Source of the DNA: Paraprevotella sp.
GTDB taxonomy: Bacteria > Bacteroidota > Bacteroidia > Bacteroidales > Bacteroidaceae
Assembly: GCA_017937925.1 (NCBI GenBank)
Contig: JAGBCQ010000012.1
Span: 62,001 to 126,000 of the forward strand
Reading direction: 5' to 3'
DNA length: 64,000 nt
The notes below the pieces were generated by a model. The model saw only the letters and a list, made by a program, of their open reading frames with translations, made no database searches and was not told the origin of the DNA. The translations under genes were made by a program, and so were the position numbers. Below are positions 47,367 to 55,967 of this stretch, piece by piece; position 1 is the stretch's first letter; each line of letters begins with the position of its first letter.

Positions 47367-47573
47367 TTATTCATCTAGTTCTTCTGAATAATAGATAAAG
47401 AAATTACACTTTAGAGCTCTGCTTATTCGTAATAACAAATCAGTATTTATTGATTCTTGTTTAAAAATATAATAAACATTTGGACGCTCACAATTAATTT
47501 TTCTTGCAAGCCATGATGGACTACGCTCCTGACGACGCATTTCCTCCTCAATTATTTTTCCAATATGTATCAT
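47367..47573 (-). CDS. Small XRE/Cro-type helix-turn-helix regulator
   Basis: 68 residues from the ATG at 47573 (MIHIGKIIEEEMRRQERS). The HTH reads SPSWLARKINCERPNVYYIFKQESINTDLLLRISRALKCNFF, a compact single-domain XRE protein. An in-frame ATG at 47639 would add 22 residues but lies inside a long palindrome and adds no recognisable domain, so the shorter start is preferred. The gene is preceded by about 155 nt of structured leader. Its neighbours suggest control of the small exported genes or of itself; that is inference. Confidence 0.78.
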   Translation of the reverse strand: MIHIGKIIEEEMRRQERSPSWLARKINCERPNVYYIFKQESINTDLLLRISRALKCNFFIYYSEELDE

Positions 47574-47594
47574 GTTTATAAAAAGACAAAAAGA

Positions 47595-47733
47595 ATGCGA
47601 GCAATCCTTGCCTGCAGAGGGAGGTCCTGAGAAAACCATGCACCAACAAACAAAGTAAAGCTCGCATATAACATGCGAGCGCTCACCCTACTTATCGTTG
47701 GTGCAGAACAAAATTTCTCAGGTTTCCCTCTGC
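47595..47733 (-). promoter_or_regulatory. Structured leader of the XRE gene: nested palindrome with two exclusive pairings
   Basis: Nested arms (plus-strand coordinates): GCAGAGGGA 47614-47622 with TCCCTCTGC 47725-47733; CCTGAGAAA 47626-47634 with TTTCTCAGG 47714-47722; TGCACCAAC 47639-47647 with GTTGGTGCA 47697-47705; central hairpin GCTCGCAT 47660-47667 with ATGCGAGC 47673-47680. A second ATGCGAGC at 47595-47602 can pair with the same central arm and is followed on the minus strand by TCTTTTTGTCTTTTT, as in an attenuator. The two structures exclude each other. Confidence 0.65.
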
Positions 47734-47741
47734 CAAAGATA
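47734..47741 (-). promoter_or_regulatory. Candidate -7 box upstream of the XRE leader
   Basis: CAAAGATA (TATCTTTG on the minus strand). Transcription from it would begin near 47728-47730, so the outermost arm of the leader would be only partly transcribed. A second box, CAAATATA at 47833-47840, could give a longer leader. Confidence 0.5.
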
Positions 47742-47889
47742 AAGTTAAACGCTTTTCCTAAAATTTATAATGTAGGTATTAAGATACTCTCCTTATTATA
47801 TTCCCATTGGCTACTATGTTTTAAGTTCGGTGCAAATATAAACAATTTAACCGAAAAGAACACATGTTGTAAGAAATTAAATGTTTTCA

Positions 47890-47921
47890 TTTGTTTATCT
47901 TGCGCCAATCACATATCTTTG
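47890..47921 (+). promoter_or_regulatory. Promoter of the candidate non-coding RNA
   Basis: TTTG at 47890-47893, 20-bp spacer, TATCTTTG at 47914-47921: a full consensus promoter with no plausible protein gene behind it. Confidence 0.75.
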
Positions 47922-47926
47922 CCTAT

Positions 47927-48160
47927 ACGAAAAGCGAGCCGCATCGGTTAGATTGGGATACTCATCAAATTATTCTGAAAACCGAGAATGCTTCGTTAAC
48001 CAATGGCGGGCCACGCCTTCGGGTAGCTTTATGCCGGTGGATTACAAAGGTAACGGGCGCTCAAATCTTATTTACTCGGAGTTTCATCACATCATCGGTG
48101 CGGCTTTCCCATAAAAAGAAGGGAAGACATTCCAATATGGATTGCCTTCCCTTTTGTTCT
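47927..48160 (+). ncRNA. Candidate structured non-coding RNA (about 230 nt)
   Basis: Bounded by the promoter at 47890-47921 and a terminator at 48119-48160. The ends pair over 12 bp with wobbles: AGCCGCATCGGT (47937-47948) with ATCGGTGCGGCT (48094-48105). A second stem, CCGAG with CTCGG (48074-48078 region), is nested inside, and GC-rich hairpins fill the centre. Two open frames cross it but start upstream of the promoter or lack any recognisable content. A 6S-like RNA (Bacteroidales-1 type) is one possibility; it could equally be a local regulatory RNA. Confidence 0.6.
48119..48160 (+). terminator. Terminator of the candidate non-coding RNA
   Basis: AAGGGAAG (48119-48126) pairs with CTTCCCTT (48146-48153), with an inner CATTCCA/TGGATTG stem, then TTTTGTTCT. 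Confidence 0.8.
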
Positions 48161-48242
48161 ATCCTACTATTCCTAATATCTAGAAAGTTATTCATTCCTC
48201 ATGACCACCTACGAAGAAGGAAGATAAAAACGTATTGAATCC

Positions 48243-49175
48243 TTAAATCTCCTTCTCAATAAAATAACGCGGACGACGTTTCACCTCTTTATATATCTTA
48301 CCGATATACTCTCCTATAATCCCGACAGCCATAAGTATGGAACCGCCGATAAACCATACAGAAACCAAAAGTGACGTCCAACCCGGAATGGTCTTGCCCT
48401 CGAAATAAACTACTACACCATAAATGATTGCAGCTAATGAAATAAGGATAAATAACATACCCAACATCACGATATAACGCAACGGTCGAACGGAGAAAGA
48501 AGTAATACCATCGAGAGCAAAGCTTAACATCTTACTCAGAGGATACTTCGACTCGCCTGCCAAACGTTCCTTACGGTCATAAAAGACTTGTGCCGTTGGA
48601 TAGCCTAAAGACGCTACCATTCCTCGTAAGAATAAGTTTCGTTCAGGGAAAGAAACTAAAGCTTGAAGTGTTCGGCGCGACATCAATCTGAAATCGGCAT
48701 GATTGTAAACCACCTCACCACCCAAAGCATTCATCAACTTATAGAATCCTTGCGCTGTATGCCTTTTGAACAACGTATCGGTCTTACGCTCCTTTCTAAC
48801 ACCAAATACAATATCCACACCTCCGCGCCATGCGTCCACCATCTCAACAATGGCGTTCACATCGTCTTGTAAATCTGCATCTATAGAAATAGCGGCATCC
48901 GCATTGACTGCAGCCCATTCCAAACCTGCCCAAAGAGCTTGTTGATGACCGGCATTATGCGCTAATTTCAAACCTTTCACTTGCGTATATTTTGATGCCA
49001 ACTCACATATAAGTTGCCATGTACGGTCGTGCGACCCATCATCAACATATAAAACGATTCCTTGCTCAATTTTCTTTGCTGATTGCAAACCTTCAAGCAC
49101 CCGAAGCAACTCTGATGTTGTTTGTGGCAACATCTCTTCTTCATTATAACACGGAACGACGATAGCTAATTTCAT
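48243..49175 (-). CDS. GT2 glycosyltransferase, polyprenyl-phosphate sugar synthase type
   Basis: 310 residues from the ATG at 49175 (MKLAIVVPCYNEEEMLP); this start leaves 1 bp after the gtrA-like stop, while a start at 49205 would overlap it. The GT-A domain has the DDGSHDRTW and SIDADLQDD (DxD) motifs, followed by two C-terminal membrane helices (about 230-290), the GtrB/DPM1-like layout. It would load a sugar onto undecaprenyl phosphate at the cytoplasmic face. Last gene of the DUF368-ArnT-GtrA-GT2 operon. The sugar is unknown. Confidence 0.9.
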   Translation of the reverse strand: MKLAIVVPCYNEEEMLPQTTSELLRVLEGLQSAKKIEQGIVLYVDDGSHDRTWQLICELASKYTQVKGLKLAHNAGHQQALWAGLEWAAVNADAAISIDADLQDDVNAIVEMVDAWRGGVDIVFGVRKERKTDTLFKRHTAQGFYKLMNALGGEVVYNHADFRLMSRRTLQALVSFPERNLFLRGMVASLGYPTAQVFYDRKERLAGESKYPLSKMLSFALDGITSFSVRPLRYIVMLGMLFILISLAAIIYGVVVYFEGKTIPGWTSLLVSVWFIGGSILMAVGIIGEYIGKIYKEVKRRPRYFIEKEI

Positions 49176-49176
49176 A

Positions 49177-49560
49177 TCATTTTTTGTTTTTGGCAGTGAA
49201 CACAAAACGTACTAAAAGGAAATTTACCGGAACAGAAATGGCGAATACCGGCAGTGGTGCCCATTTCTGATGTACGCCAAGCCATATAAAGAGGTTTAGC
49301 AACACTAATTGGAACAACCAATTTATCAGATGCGCACCTCCCATTCCAATAAGTTTTCGCCATGTCGGCGATGTACCGAATGTAAAGTAGGAAGTAAGGT
49401 AGAAATTTGCAATAAAAGCCAGGAAATAGGCTATCGTGTAAGCAGTATTCACTTCAATGAAGCGTTGCAACACCCAATAGATACCATAATGTAGGACTGT
49501 AGCGAAAACACCTACCAATCCAAACCTGACGAATGTACGAAAAATCTCAACCTTACTCAT
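49177..49560 (-). CDS. GtrA-family membrane protein, putative lipid-linked sugar flippase
   Basis: 127 residues, four hydrophobic helices. The family pattern RFGLVGVFATVLHYGIYWVL and AYFLAFIANFYLTSYFTFG is clear, as is the end NFLLVRFVFTAKNKK. GtrA proteins are thought to flip undecaprenyl-phosphate-linked sugars to the periplasmic side. It sits between the ArnT-like gene (2-bp gap) and the GT2 gene (1-bp gap), which is the expected partner arrangement. Confidence 0.88.
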   Translation of the reverse strand: MSKVEIFRTFVRFGLVGVFATVLHYGIYWVLQRFIEVNTAYTIAYFLAFIANFYLTSYFTFGTSPTWRKLIGMGGAHLINWLFQLVLLNLFIWLGVHQKWAPLPVFAISVPVNFLLVRFVFTAKNKK

Positions 49561-49562
49561 TT

Positions 49563-51296
49563 TTATTCGTTTGATTCCGAATTTATTCTACGCTCAAAGC
49601 GGTAAAGGATATTATTGCGCTTATCATCACAACTGCGGTGGTGCGAATTGTAAACTTCCTCTATCGTATATTCTTTTCCAAACAGTTCATTAAAAACAGG
49701 AAGAGCATCTTCGCCCATATACACAAATCCCTCATCGTGAGAATAACATTCGAACGGAACCATACGGTCACCCAAATAGAAATTCACGGTAAAAGGATGC
49801 ATACGATTTGCCGGTACAACATCCGTGCGATATGAATACAAGCGTCCTTCCGGAACTATCTTTTCAATTTCCAACGCCACCGCCCTATCAGACTTGACAT
49901 TCAATATCACAGGTTGGTAAACGCCATCAAGGGCAAAGAAGATGGAAAATATCACTACGATACAAGAATAGACTATCTTATTGTTTTCCTCACGACGTCG
50001 CTGGATGTAAAAATAGTAAAGAGCCGCAACTACAGGCACAAGGACTATGACAACCGTCCAAAGACTCAATGGAAAATCACTCAACGCACGAAGATAAGCA
50101 ACGTTCTCTGCTGCATGACGTCCTTTGAAAAGTGTTTCAGGTACTAAGTCCATTCGAACAGCGGCAAAAACCACTGCTAGTAACAATGACAGTCCTGCCA
50201 TAATACTACCGAATATCCGCACTGCACATTCGTGCTTTCTACGTAGATAGAAAATAAACTCTGCTAAGAAGTACGCGATGAACGGATATATCGGGAGAAG
50301 GTAAACACTGCGCTTACTCTTCGGGATACAATAGAATACGAAAATGATAACAATACTCAGCAAAGAGAACAAACGTGCATCATCCATATTACGAATGTAT
50401 GTCACAAAACGTGTCCACCATTCACCCGGACGGATTGAACACTTTTTATATTTCAAGAAGAATAGCGAAATGAGTGGCAATAATGTATAAGGAAGATAAC
50501 CCGCCACAACTGTTACAACATTATAATACGCCGGATTGACATGTGCAGCGTAGGTCATATTTCCCAAGAAACGATAGACATTCTCTTCCAAAACCAAATC
50601 AAGGAAACGCTCGCCACCTTGCTGATAAGCTGCCCAATACCATAAGCAAGGAAGTACACATGAAAGTAGAGCCACCATCAAGAACTTGTAGAATATCTTG
50701 AAGAAATTAATGCCACGAATCCACAAAAACACTGCCGGAACAACACAAGGTAGCACAATTCCTGTTGGTCCTTTGGTAAGAAACGCTGCGCTCAATGTCA
50801 ACACAGCCCAAAAAGGAACACCTTTCAACTCTCGTTCGCCCCACTTATAAAGTTGTAGCAGAGAAATCACCATCATAGCAGTCAATACCATATCCACTCG
50901 ACATGCCACACCGGCACGATGCACCTCAAAGTTGGTCAGTGTAATAAGTGCCGCTACAAATGACACTTCTACTCCCCTACGCTTTGCAAAAAAGACAAAA
51001 CTACAAAGAACCATCGCTATCAGTCCTAACGCAGACGGCAAACGAGATGTCATCTCGCTCACAGCACCGGTCAGAGATGAGAACGCAGCGATACACCAAT
51101 GAAAGAAAGGAGGTTTAAAAGCAATTTCTACTCCGTTATTTGTTGGCAGAATCCAATTACCTTGATTCAACATCGAAAGGGCAACGACAGCTTCACGTGG
51201 CTCACCTCTTGTATGAAAATGCGTTTCGCCCAAAAAGAGCAACAAGGACAGCACACAAAGAAGTGCCAACAACCAAAAATAACCTTTCTTACTCAT
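49563..51296 (-). CDS. ArnT-like integral-membrane glycosyltransferase (GT-C, GT83 type)
   Basis: 577 residues with about 11-13 membrane helices and a C-terminal soluble part. The first periplasmic loop carries the acidic motif ETHFHTRGEPREAVVALSML, followed by NNGVEIAFKPPFFHWCIA, both typical of ArnT/PMT-like enzymes. ArnT transfers a sugar from undecaprenyl phosphate to lipid A; related enzymes glycosylate other envelope targets. Its operon neighbours supply the donor (GT2, GtrA) and probably recycle the carrier (DUF368). The lipid A target is inferred from the family. Confidence 0.87.
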   Translation of the reverse strand: MSKKGYFWLLALLCVLSLLLFLGETHFHTRGEPREAVVALSMLNQGNWILPTNNGVEIAFKPPFFHWCIAAFSSLTGAVSEMTSRLPSALGLIAMVLCSFVFFAKRRGVEVSFVAALITLTNFEVHRAGVACRVDMVLTAMMVISLLQLYKWGERELKGVPFWAVLTLSAAFLTKGPTGIVLPCVVPAVFLWIRGINFFKIFYKFLMVALLSCVLPCLWYWAAYQQGGERFLDLVLEENVYRFLGNMTYAAHVNPAYYNVVTVVAGYLPYTLLPLISLFFLKYKKCSIRPGEWWTRFVTYIRNMDDARLFSLLSIVIIFVFYCIPKSKRSVYLLPIYPFIAYFLAEFIFYLRRKHECAVRIFGSIMAGLSLLLAVVFAAVRMDLVPETLFKGRHAAENVAYLRALSDFPLSLWTVVIVLVPVVAALYYFYIQRRREENNKIVYSCIVVIFSIFFALDGVYQPVILNVKSDRAVALEIEKIVPEGRLYSYRTDVVPANRMHPFTVNFYLGDRMVPFECYSHDEGFVYMGEDALPVFNELFGKEYTIEEVYNSHHRSCDDKRNNILYRFERRINSESNE

Positions 51297-51307
51297 ATTT
51301 TTCGTTT

Positions 51308-52204
51308 TTAGGACTTTTTAGCGGAAATCTTCTCAAGCACGTAAACCAACATAAAACCGACAATCATCAAGACAACGCCCTCAACTAAATACTGTGTAGG
51401 CAAAGAATTATGCTCAATAGTAAACTCTGTTCCATTGATGATTTCAATCTCTGTCGTTTTCCAAGGCCATACCTTATTCAACGAACCAAGCATGAAACCA
51501 GCCAACACCGCCATTGTTACATTTCGGAAGTGTTTAAGTGCATACGACAATACTCTTGAAAAAGATGTAATACCAATAAATGCGCCGGCACCAAATACGC
51601 AAAGTATCAACAAATCCAAGCCTTTCACAGCATCCATAATATAATGATACTTACCTAACAACACTAGAATAAAACTACCGGATATGCCTGGCAAAATCAT
51701 GGCACAAATAGCAATCGCACCACACAAGAAGATAAATAAAAGATTGGTAGGTGTTTCTGCCGGTGTCACCACCGTAATATAATACGCTATAACGGCTCCA
51801 ATGATGAAACTTAGCACTGTTTTCCAATTCCATCCCTCAATATCTTTCGCCACAAACCAAGTGGATGCCAAAACCAATCCAAAGAAGAAAGCCCACACCA
51901 AAATGGGGTGTGCCACTAATAGAAAAGTAATCAACTTGGCTAGAGAGAATACACTGATGGCAATTCCTGCAAATAGAGAAAATAAAAAATTGCCGTTCAC
52001 TGTTTTCCAAAACTCTTTAAACTTAAATGTAAACAACAACTTCAAAGACTGTAAGTTAATGCTTTTAATGGTATTGATTAACTCATCGTAAATACCTACA
52101 ATGAAGGCTATAGTTCCACCTGAAACGCCCGGCACTACATCGGCGGCGCCCATACCCATACCCTTCAGCATAAGAAGCGCATAATCTTTTAGTTTTCTTT
52201 CCAT
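51308..52204 (-). CDS. DUF368 membrane protein, putative undecaprenyl-phosphate translocase
   Basis: 298 residues, about eight hydrophobic segments. The hallmark blocks GMGMGAADVVPGVSGGTIAFIVGIY and (second repeat) AMILPGISGSFILVLLGKYHYI are present. DUF368 proteins have been shown in other bacteria to return undecaprenyl phosphate to the cytoplasmic leaflet. It is first in an operon with ArnT-like, GtrA and GT2 genes (11-bp gap to the next), so carrier recycling fits the context. Confidence 0.9.
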   Translation of the reverse strand: MERKLKDYALLMLKGMGMGAADVVPGVSGGTIAFIVGIYDELINTIKSINLQSLKLLFTFKFKEFWKTVNGNFLFSLFAGIAISVFSLAKLITFLLVAHPILVWAFFFGLVLASTWFVAKDIEGWNWKTVLSFIIGAVIAYYITVVTPAETPTNLLFIFLCGAIAICAMILPGISGSFILVLLGKYHYIMDAVKGLDLLILCVFGAGAFIGITSFSRVLSYALKHFRNVTMAVLAGFMLGSLNKVWPWKTTEIEIINGTEFTIEHNSLPTQYLVEGVVLMIVGFMLVYVLEKISAKKS

Positions 52205-52271
52205 TTGAAATATCTGATTATATTATTTTTACTTCGGTTAGTTGTAATATCTGCACAAAGTAACACAAAAA

Positions 52272-52298
52272 AAGGTGTACTGACAAGCAATACACCTT
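52272..52298 (-). terminator. Terminator of the rpmI-rplT unit
   Basis: AAGGTGTA (52272-52279) pairs with TACACCTT (52291-52298). The minus strand continues into seven T (52265-52273 A-run). It lies 23 bp after rplT. Confidence 0.85.
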
Positions 52299-52320
52299 AT
52301 TATTATATATCTCTATCCGA

Positions 52321-52665
52321 TTACTTCACCTTGTTCACGATAGCCTTGAATGCTTCAGGATGATTCACTGCCAAATCGGCAAGTACCTTACGGTTGATTT
52401 CAATTCCTGACTTGTGTAAAGCACCCATCAATTGTGAATATGACATACCTTCCAAACGTGCGGCAGCGTTGATACGTTGAATCCACAATGCGCGGAAGTT
52501 ACGTTTTTTGTTACGACGGTCACGGAAAGCATAAGTCAAACCTTTTTCCCAAGTATTCTTGGCAACGGTCCATACATTCTTACGTGCACCAAAGTAACCT
52601 CTGGTCAAACCTAAAATTTTCTTTCTTCTTGCTCTTGAAGCAACATGATTGACTGATCTTGGCAT
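52321..52665 (-). CDS. rplT: Ribosomal protein L20
   Basis: 114 residues, the usual length. [55 protein letters not shown] and [13 protein letters not shown] are all standard L20 blocks. It binds 23S rRNA early in 50S assembly and can repress its own operon. Last gene of infC-rpmI-rplT; the 104-bp gap from rpmI could hold control elements but no leader motif was recognised. Confidence 0.98.
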   Translation of the reverse strand: MPRSVNHVASRARRKKILGLTRGYFGARKNVWTVAKNTWEKGLTYAFRDRRNKKRNFRALWIQRINAAARLEGMSYSQLMGALHKSGIEINRKVLADLAVNHPEAFKAIVNKVK

Positions 52666-52769
52666 AATTTTAAATCTTTTTGAATGTTAGCGCCATCCCC
52701 TTACTGAGTGATGAACTTGAAGCTAAAACATCCGGTTAATAACTTTGTTTAATACTTACCTCGCTTTAA

Positions 52770-52967
52770 TTAACGCATACAAAGAAGTTCACGAACTTGG
52801 TTTACATCTACGTTCACGATCAAATCTGTGTGAACCAAATTTCTTTTCTGCTTCTTAGTCTTCTTTGTCAAGATGTGACTGTGATAAGCGTGGCGTCTCT
52901 TGATTTTACCTGTTCCGGTAAGAACGAATCTTTTTTTGGCACCGGAATTAGTCTTTACTTTTGGCAT
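52770..52967 (-). CDS. rpmI: Ribosomal protein L35
   Basis: 65 residues, basic. [40 protein letters not shown] and the C-terminal LLCMR match L35. It lies between infC (71-bp gap) and rplT, the classical order. Confidence 0.97.
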   Translation of the reverse strand: MPKVKTNSGAKKRFVLTGTGKIKRRHAYHSHILTKKTKKQKRNLVHTDLIVNVDVNQVRELLCMR

Positions 52968-53038
52968 TTTGTTTAATTTTTAATTGTTATTAATGTGTGG
53001 CAACGCATATACCAAGGCGTTACGCACTTCTCTCTCAT

Positions 53039-53683
53039 TTAATCTTCACCCTCCACTCTAGGACCTTTGTACTCTTTAGGTGCATTGGCTTTGGGTTGCG
53101 CTTTTTCAACCTTTACGTGTGCCGCAGATGTATCCTCTGTCACCGCTTTCTTGGGTTGTGCTTGTTTTTTAGGAGAAATAAAGATAGTCATTCTCTTTCC
53201 TTCAAGGACAGGCATTTGTTCTACCTTACCATATTCCTCCAAATCGTTTGCGAAACGCAACAAAAGAACCTCTCCTTGTTCCTTAAACAAGATGCTACGA
53301 CCTTTAAAGAATACGTACGCCTTTACCTTATCACCATCGGATAAGAATCCTTGCGCGTGTTTCAACTTAAAGTTGTAGTCATGATCATCTGTCTGCGGTC
53401 CGAAACGGATTTCTTTCACATCTACCTTCACTTGCTTCGCCTTCATCTCTTTTTGGCGCTTCTTTTGTTGGTAGAGGAATTTGCTGTAATCTATCAACCT
53501 ACAAACAGGGGGAACCGCATTCGGTGAAATTTCTACAAGATCGACTCCTTGTGCCTCTGCCATCTGCAAAGCTTTAGCTGTTGACACAACCGTTGACTCT
53601 ACATTATCGCCTACGATACGAACTTCACGAACTCGTATCTGTTCATTCACACGATATTGTTCTTTAAGATTGTCTTTTTTCAT
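53039..53683 (-). CDS. infC: Translation initiation factor IF-3
   Basis: 214 residues from an ATG at 53683. N-terminal domain [18 protein letters not shown] and [21 protein letters not shown]-terminal domain [19 protein letters not shown] and [10 protein letters not shown] basic, Pro/Lys/Ala tail of about 30 residues extends past the usual core, as often seen in Bacteroidetes. IF-3 keeps the ribosomal subunits apart and checks the start codon. It starts 72 bp after thrS; a -7 box overlaps the thrS stop codon. Confidence 0.97.
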   Translation of the reverse strand: MKKDNLKEQYRVNEQIRVREVRIVGDNVESTVVSTAKALQMAEAQGVDLVEISPNAVPPVCRLIDYSKFLYQQKKRQKEMKAKQVKVDVKEIRFGPQTDDHDYNFKLKHAQGFLSDGDKVKAYVFFKGRSILFKEQGEVLLLRFANDLEEYGKVEQMPVLEGKRMTIFISPKKQAQPKKAVTEDTSAAHVKVEKAQPKANAPKEYKGPRVEGED

Positions 53684-53750
53684 TCAAAAATGTTGTTCTC
53701 TTCTGTTTGTTTTTTTGTTGTTTTATTACTAACCGCTTTAAAATCGGGTG

Positions 53751-53758
53751 CAAAGTTA
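53751..53758 (-). promoter_or_regulatory. Candidate internal promoter for infC-rpmI-rplT
   Basis: CAAAGTTA (TAACTTTG on the minus strand) overlaps the last bases of thrS (stop at 53756-53758) and lies 67 bp before infC. Confidence 0.45.
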
Positions 53759-55708
53759 ATATTTATTTATCATATTACGCACCTCTTCGGTAATTTTCTT
53801 CGCAAAATCTTCAAATTTCATGCTTCCTTGGTCTCCTTCGCCTTGTTTACGAACCGAAACAGTACCCTCTGCTGCTTCTTTTTCGCCGACTATCAACATA
53901 TAAGGAATACGTTTCATCTCGTTATCACGAATCTTACGACCTATTTTTTCGTTTCTGTCATCAACTACTGCACGAACATCCTGCTCGTCAAAGTATGCAC
54001 ACAATTGTTTTGCATAGTCATTGAACTTCTCAGAAATCGGAAGTATTGCTACTTGATCGGGAGTCAGCCACAATGGGAAGTGACCGGCTGTATGTTCAAT
54101 CAAAACAGCACAGAAACGTTCCATTGAACCAAAAGGCGCACGGTGAATCATAACCGGACGATGCTTTTGATTGTCCTCACCGGTATATTCCAACTTAAAG
54201 CGCTCGGGTAAGTTATAATCCACTTGGATAGTTCCGAGTTGCCAACGACGACCCAACGCATCCTTTACCATAAAGTCCAACTTAGGACCATAGAAGGCGG
54301 CTTCGCCATACTCAACTTTCGCCGGCAGACCTTTCTCTGCACATGCTTCAATAATGGCATTTTCCGCTTCTGCCCATACTTCGTCGGAACCGATATACTT
54401 TTCATGATTGTTCGGGTCACGCAAAGAAATCTGCGCCTCAAAGTTCTCAAATTTCAATGCGCCGAAGATGATTTGAATAATTTCCATCACTCGGATAAAC
54501 TCCGACTTCACTTGGTCCGGACGACAGAATATGTGAGCATCATCCTGAGTGAATGAACGAACACGTGTCAAACCGTGCAATTCTCCACTTTGTTCGTAAC
54601 GATAAACCGTACCGAACTCGGCAAGACGCAAAGGAAGGTCCTTATATGAACGCGGTTTCCATGCGAAAATTTCACAGTGATGCGGACAGTTCATCGGCTT
54701 CAACAAATACTCTTCTCCCTCCTCCGGTGTTTGAATTGGTTGGAAAGAATCTTTGCCATAATGTGCGTAATGCCCTGATGTCACATACAAGTTCTTACCT
54801 CCGATATGCGGCGTCATAACTTGCTGGTATCCATAACGTTTTTGAATTTTCTTCAAGAAATCTTCCAAGCGCAAGCGCAATGCCGTTCCTTTTGGAAGCC
54901 ACATTGGCAAACCTTTGCCAACACGCTCAGAGAACATAAAGAGTTCCATTTCCTTACCAATCTTACGATGGTCGCGTTTCTTGGCTTCCTCTAATAAAGC
55001 AAGATGTTCATCAAGCATCTTTTTCTTTGGGAAAGAGATAGCATATACACGAGTCATTTGAGGACGCTTCTCATCGCCACGCCAATAAGCTGATGACACA
55101 GCAGTCACCTTCACGGCTTTAATGGCACCGGTATTCATCAAGTGAGGACCACGACACAAGTCAGTGAACGCTCCTTGTGTATAAGTAGAAATATGTCCGT
55201 CCTCCAAATCATCAATCAATTCATTCTTATAAGTCTGTCCCTTTTCTCCAAAGAACTTTAAGGCATCTGCTTTGGAAATGTCCGCACGTACGATTGCTTC
55301 CTTACGTTGTGCCAACTCTAACATCTTTTTCTCGATATTTACAAAGTCAGCCTCGCGGATTACGACACCTGTAGGAGGCATCACGTCGTAGTAGAAACCG
55401 CTCTCGATAGCCGGACCTATACCGAATTGAATGCCGGGATATAATTCCTGCATTGCTTCTGCCATCAAGTGCGCGGATGTATGCCAAAACGCATGCTTGC
55501 CTTCGGGGTCATCCCACTTATACAATACTATCGTAGAATCCTCGTTAATAGGGCGGTTCAATTCTACCACCTCACCATTCACGCCACAAGCCAGTACGTC
55601 TTGTGCCAATCGAGAAGAAATACTCTCGGCTATTTGCAAACCCGTTACGCCTGCTTCGTACTCGCGTAATGAGCCATCGGGAAAAGTTATCTTGATCATA
55701 TTCATCAT
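53756..55708 (-). CDS. thrS: Threonyl-tRNA synthetase
   Basis: 650 residues. TGS domain (1-62), second additional domain with the [17 protein letters not shown] editing motif, class II core with [35 protein letters not shown] and [19 protein letters not shown], and a C-terminal anticodon-binding domain ([19 protein letters not shown]). It charges tRNA-Thr. The start is ATG-ATG at 55708; the third Met is at 55699. First gene of thrS-infC-rpmI-rplT. Confidence 0.98.
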   Translation of the reverse strand: MMNMIKITFPDGSLREYEAGVTGLQIAESISSRLAQDVLACGVNGEVVELNRPINEDSTIVLYKWDDPEGKHAFWHTSAHLMAEAMQELYPGIQFGIGPAIESGFYYDVMPPTGVVIREADFVNIEKKMLELAQRKEAIVRADISKADALKFFGEKGQTYKNELIDDLEDGHISTYTQGAFTDLCRGPHLMNTGAIKAVKVTAVSSAYWRGDEKRPQMTRVYAISFPKKKMLDEHLALLEEAKKRDHRKIGKEMELFMFSERVGKGLPMWLPKGTALRLRLEDFLKKIQKRYGYQQVMTPHIGGKNLYVTSGHYAHYGKDSFQPIQTPEEGEEYLLKPMNCPHHCEIFAWKPRSYKDLPLRLAEFGTVYRYEQSGELHGLTRVRSFTQDDAHIFCRPDQVKSEFIRVMEIIQIIFGALKFENFEAQISLRDPNNHEKYIGSDEVWAEAENAIIEACAEKGLPAKVEYGEAAFYGPKLDFMVKDALGRRWQLGTIQVDYNLPERFKLEYTGEDNQKHRPVMIHRAPFGSMERFCAVLIEHTAGHFPLWLTPDQVAILPISEKFNDYAKQLCAYFDEQDVRAVVDDRNEKIGRKIRDNEMKRIPYMLIVGEKEAAEGTVSVRKQGEGDQGSMKFEDFAKKITEEVRNMINKY

Positions 55709-55728
55709 ATATTTCTTGTTATAAACTG

Positions 55729-55736
55729 CAAAATTA
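55729..55736 (-). promoter_or_regulatory. -7 box of thrS
   Basis: CAAAATTA (TAATTTTG on the minus strand), 20 bp upstream of the thrS start; a CAA at 55754-55756 could be a close-spaced -33 element. Confidence 0.55.
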
Positions 55737-55891
55737 GAGTTTTTTCATGAAAGCAAGGCATAAAAGTCAAAAAAATAACATTTTCCTTATATGGAAAAAC
55801 TGTCATCATATAGAAAAAGTAAGTTATAGGTTATTACTTTTTAAAGTGAAAAGCACTTCATTTTTACGACATCAGTACATCGCTACAACGA

Positions 55892-55945
55892 CGAACGTCT
55901 GTCGTTTAATTTTCGGACGTCTGTCATCACGACGCCGGACGTCCG
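55892..55945. repeat. 22-bp-periodic palindrome array (CGGACGTCYG), copy 2
   Basis: CGAACGTCTG at 55892, CGGACGTCTG at 55914 and CGGACGTCCG at 55936, exactly 22 bp apart. The spacer TCATCACGACGC matches TCGTCGTAACGC of copy 1 at 9 of 12 positions. It lies 22 bp after the TPR-protein stop. An AAGCACTT/AAGTGCTT inverted pair (55851 and 55962) flanks it. Apart from this and the thrS box the 55709-55967 gap holds nothing recognised. Confidence 0.88.
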
Positions 55946-55967
55946 AAAATTCATCAATCACAAGTGC

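Noticed and set aside
47614..47733. Invertible promoter flanked by inverted repeats
   Set aside because: The 49-bp centre holds no TAnnTTTG box, the arms are interrupted, and no invertase gene is nearby; an RNA leader explains it better.
47881..48238. Two overlapping plus-strand frames (47881-48114 and 47891-48238)
   Set aside because: They start at or before the promoter boxes, run through paired RNA stems and a terminator, and resemble no protein family.
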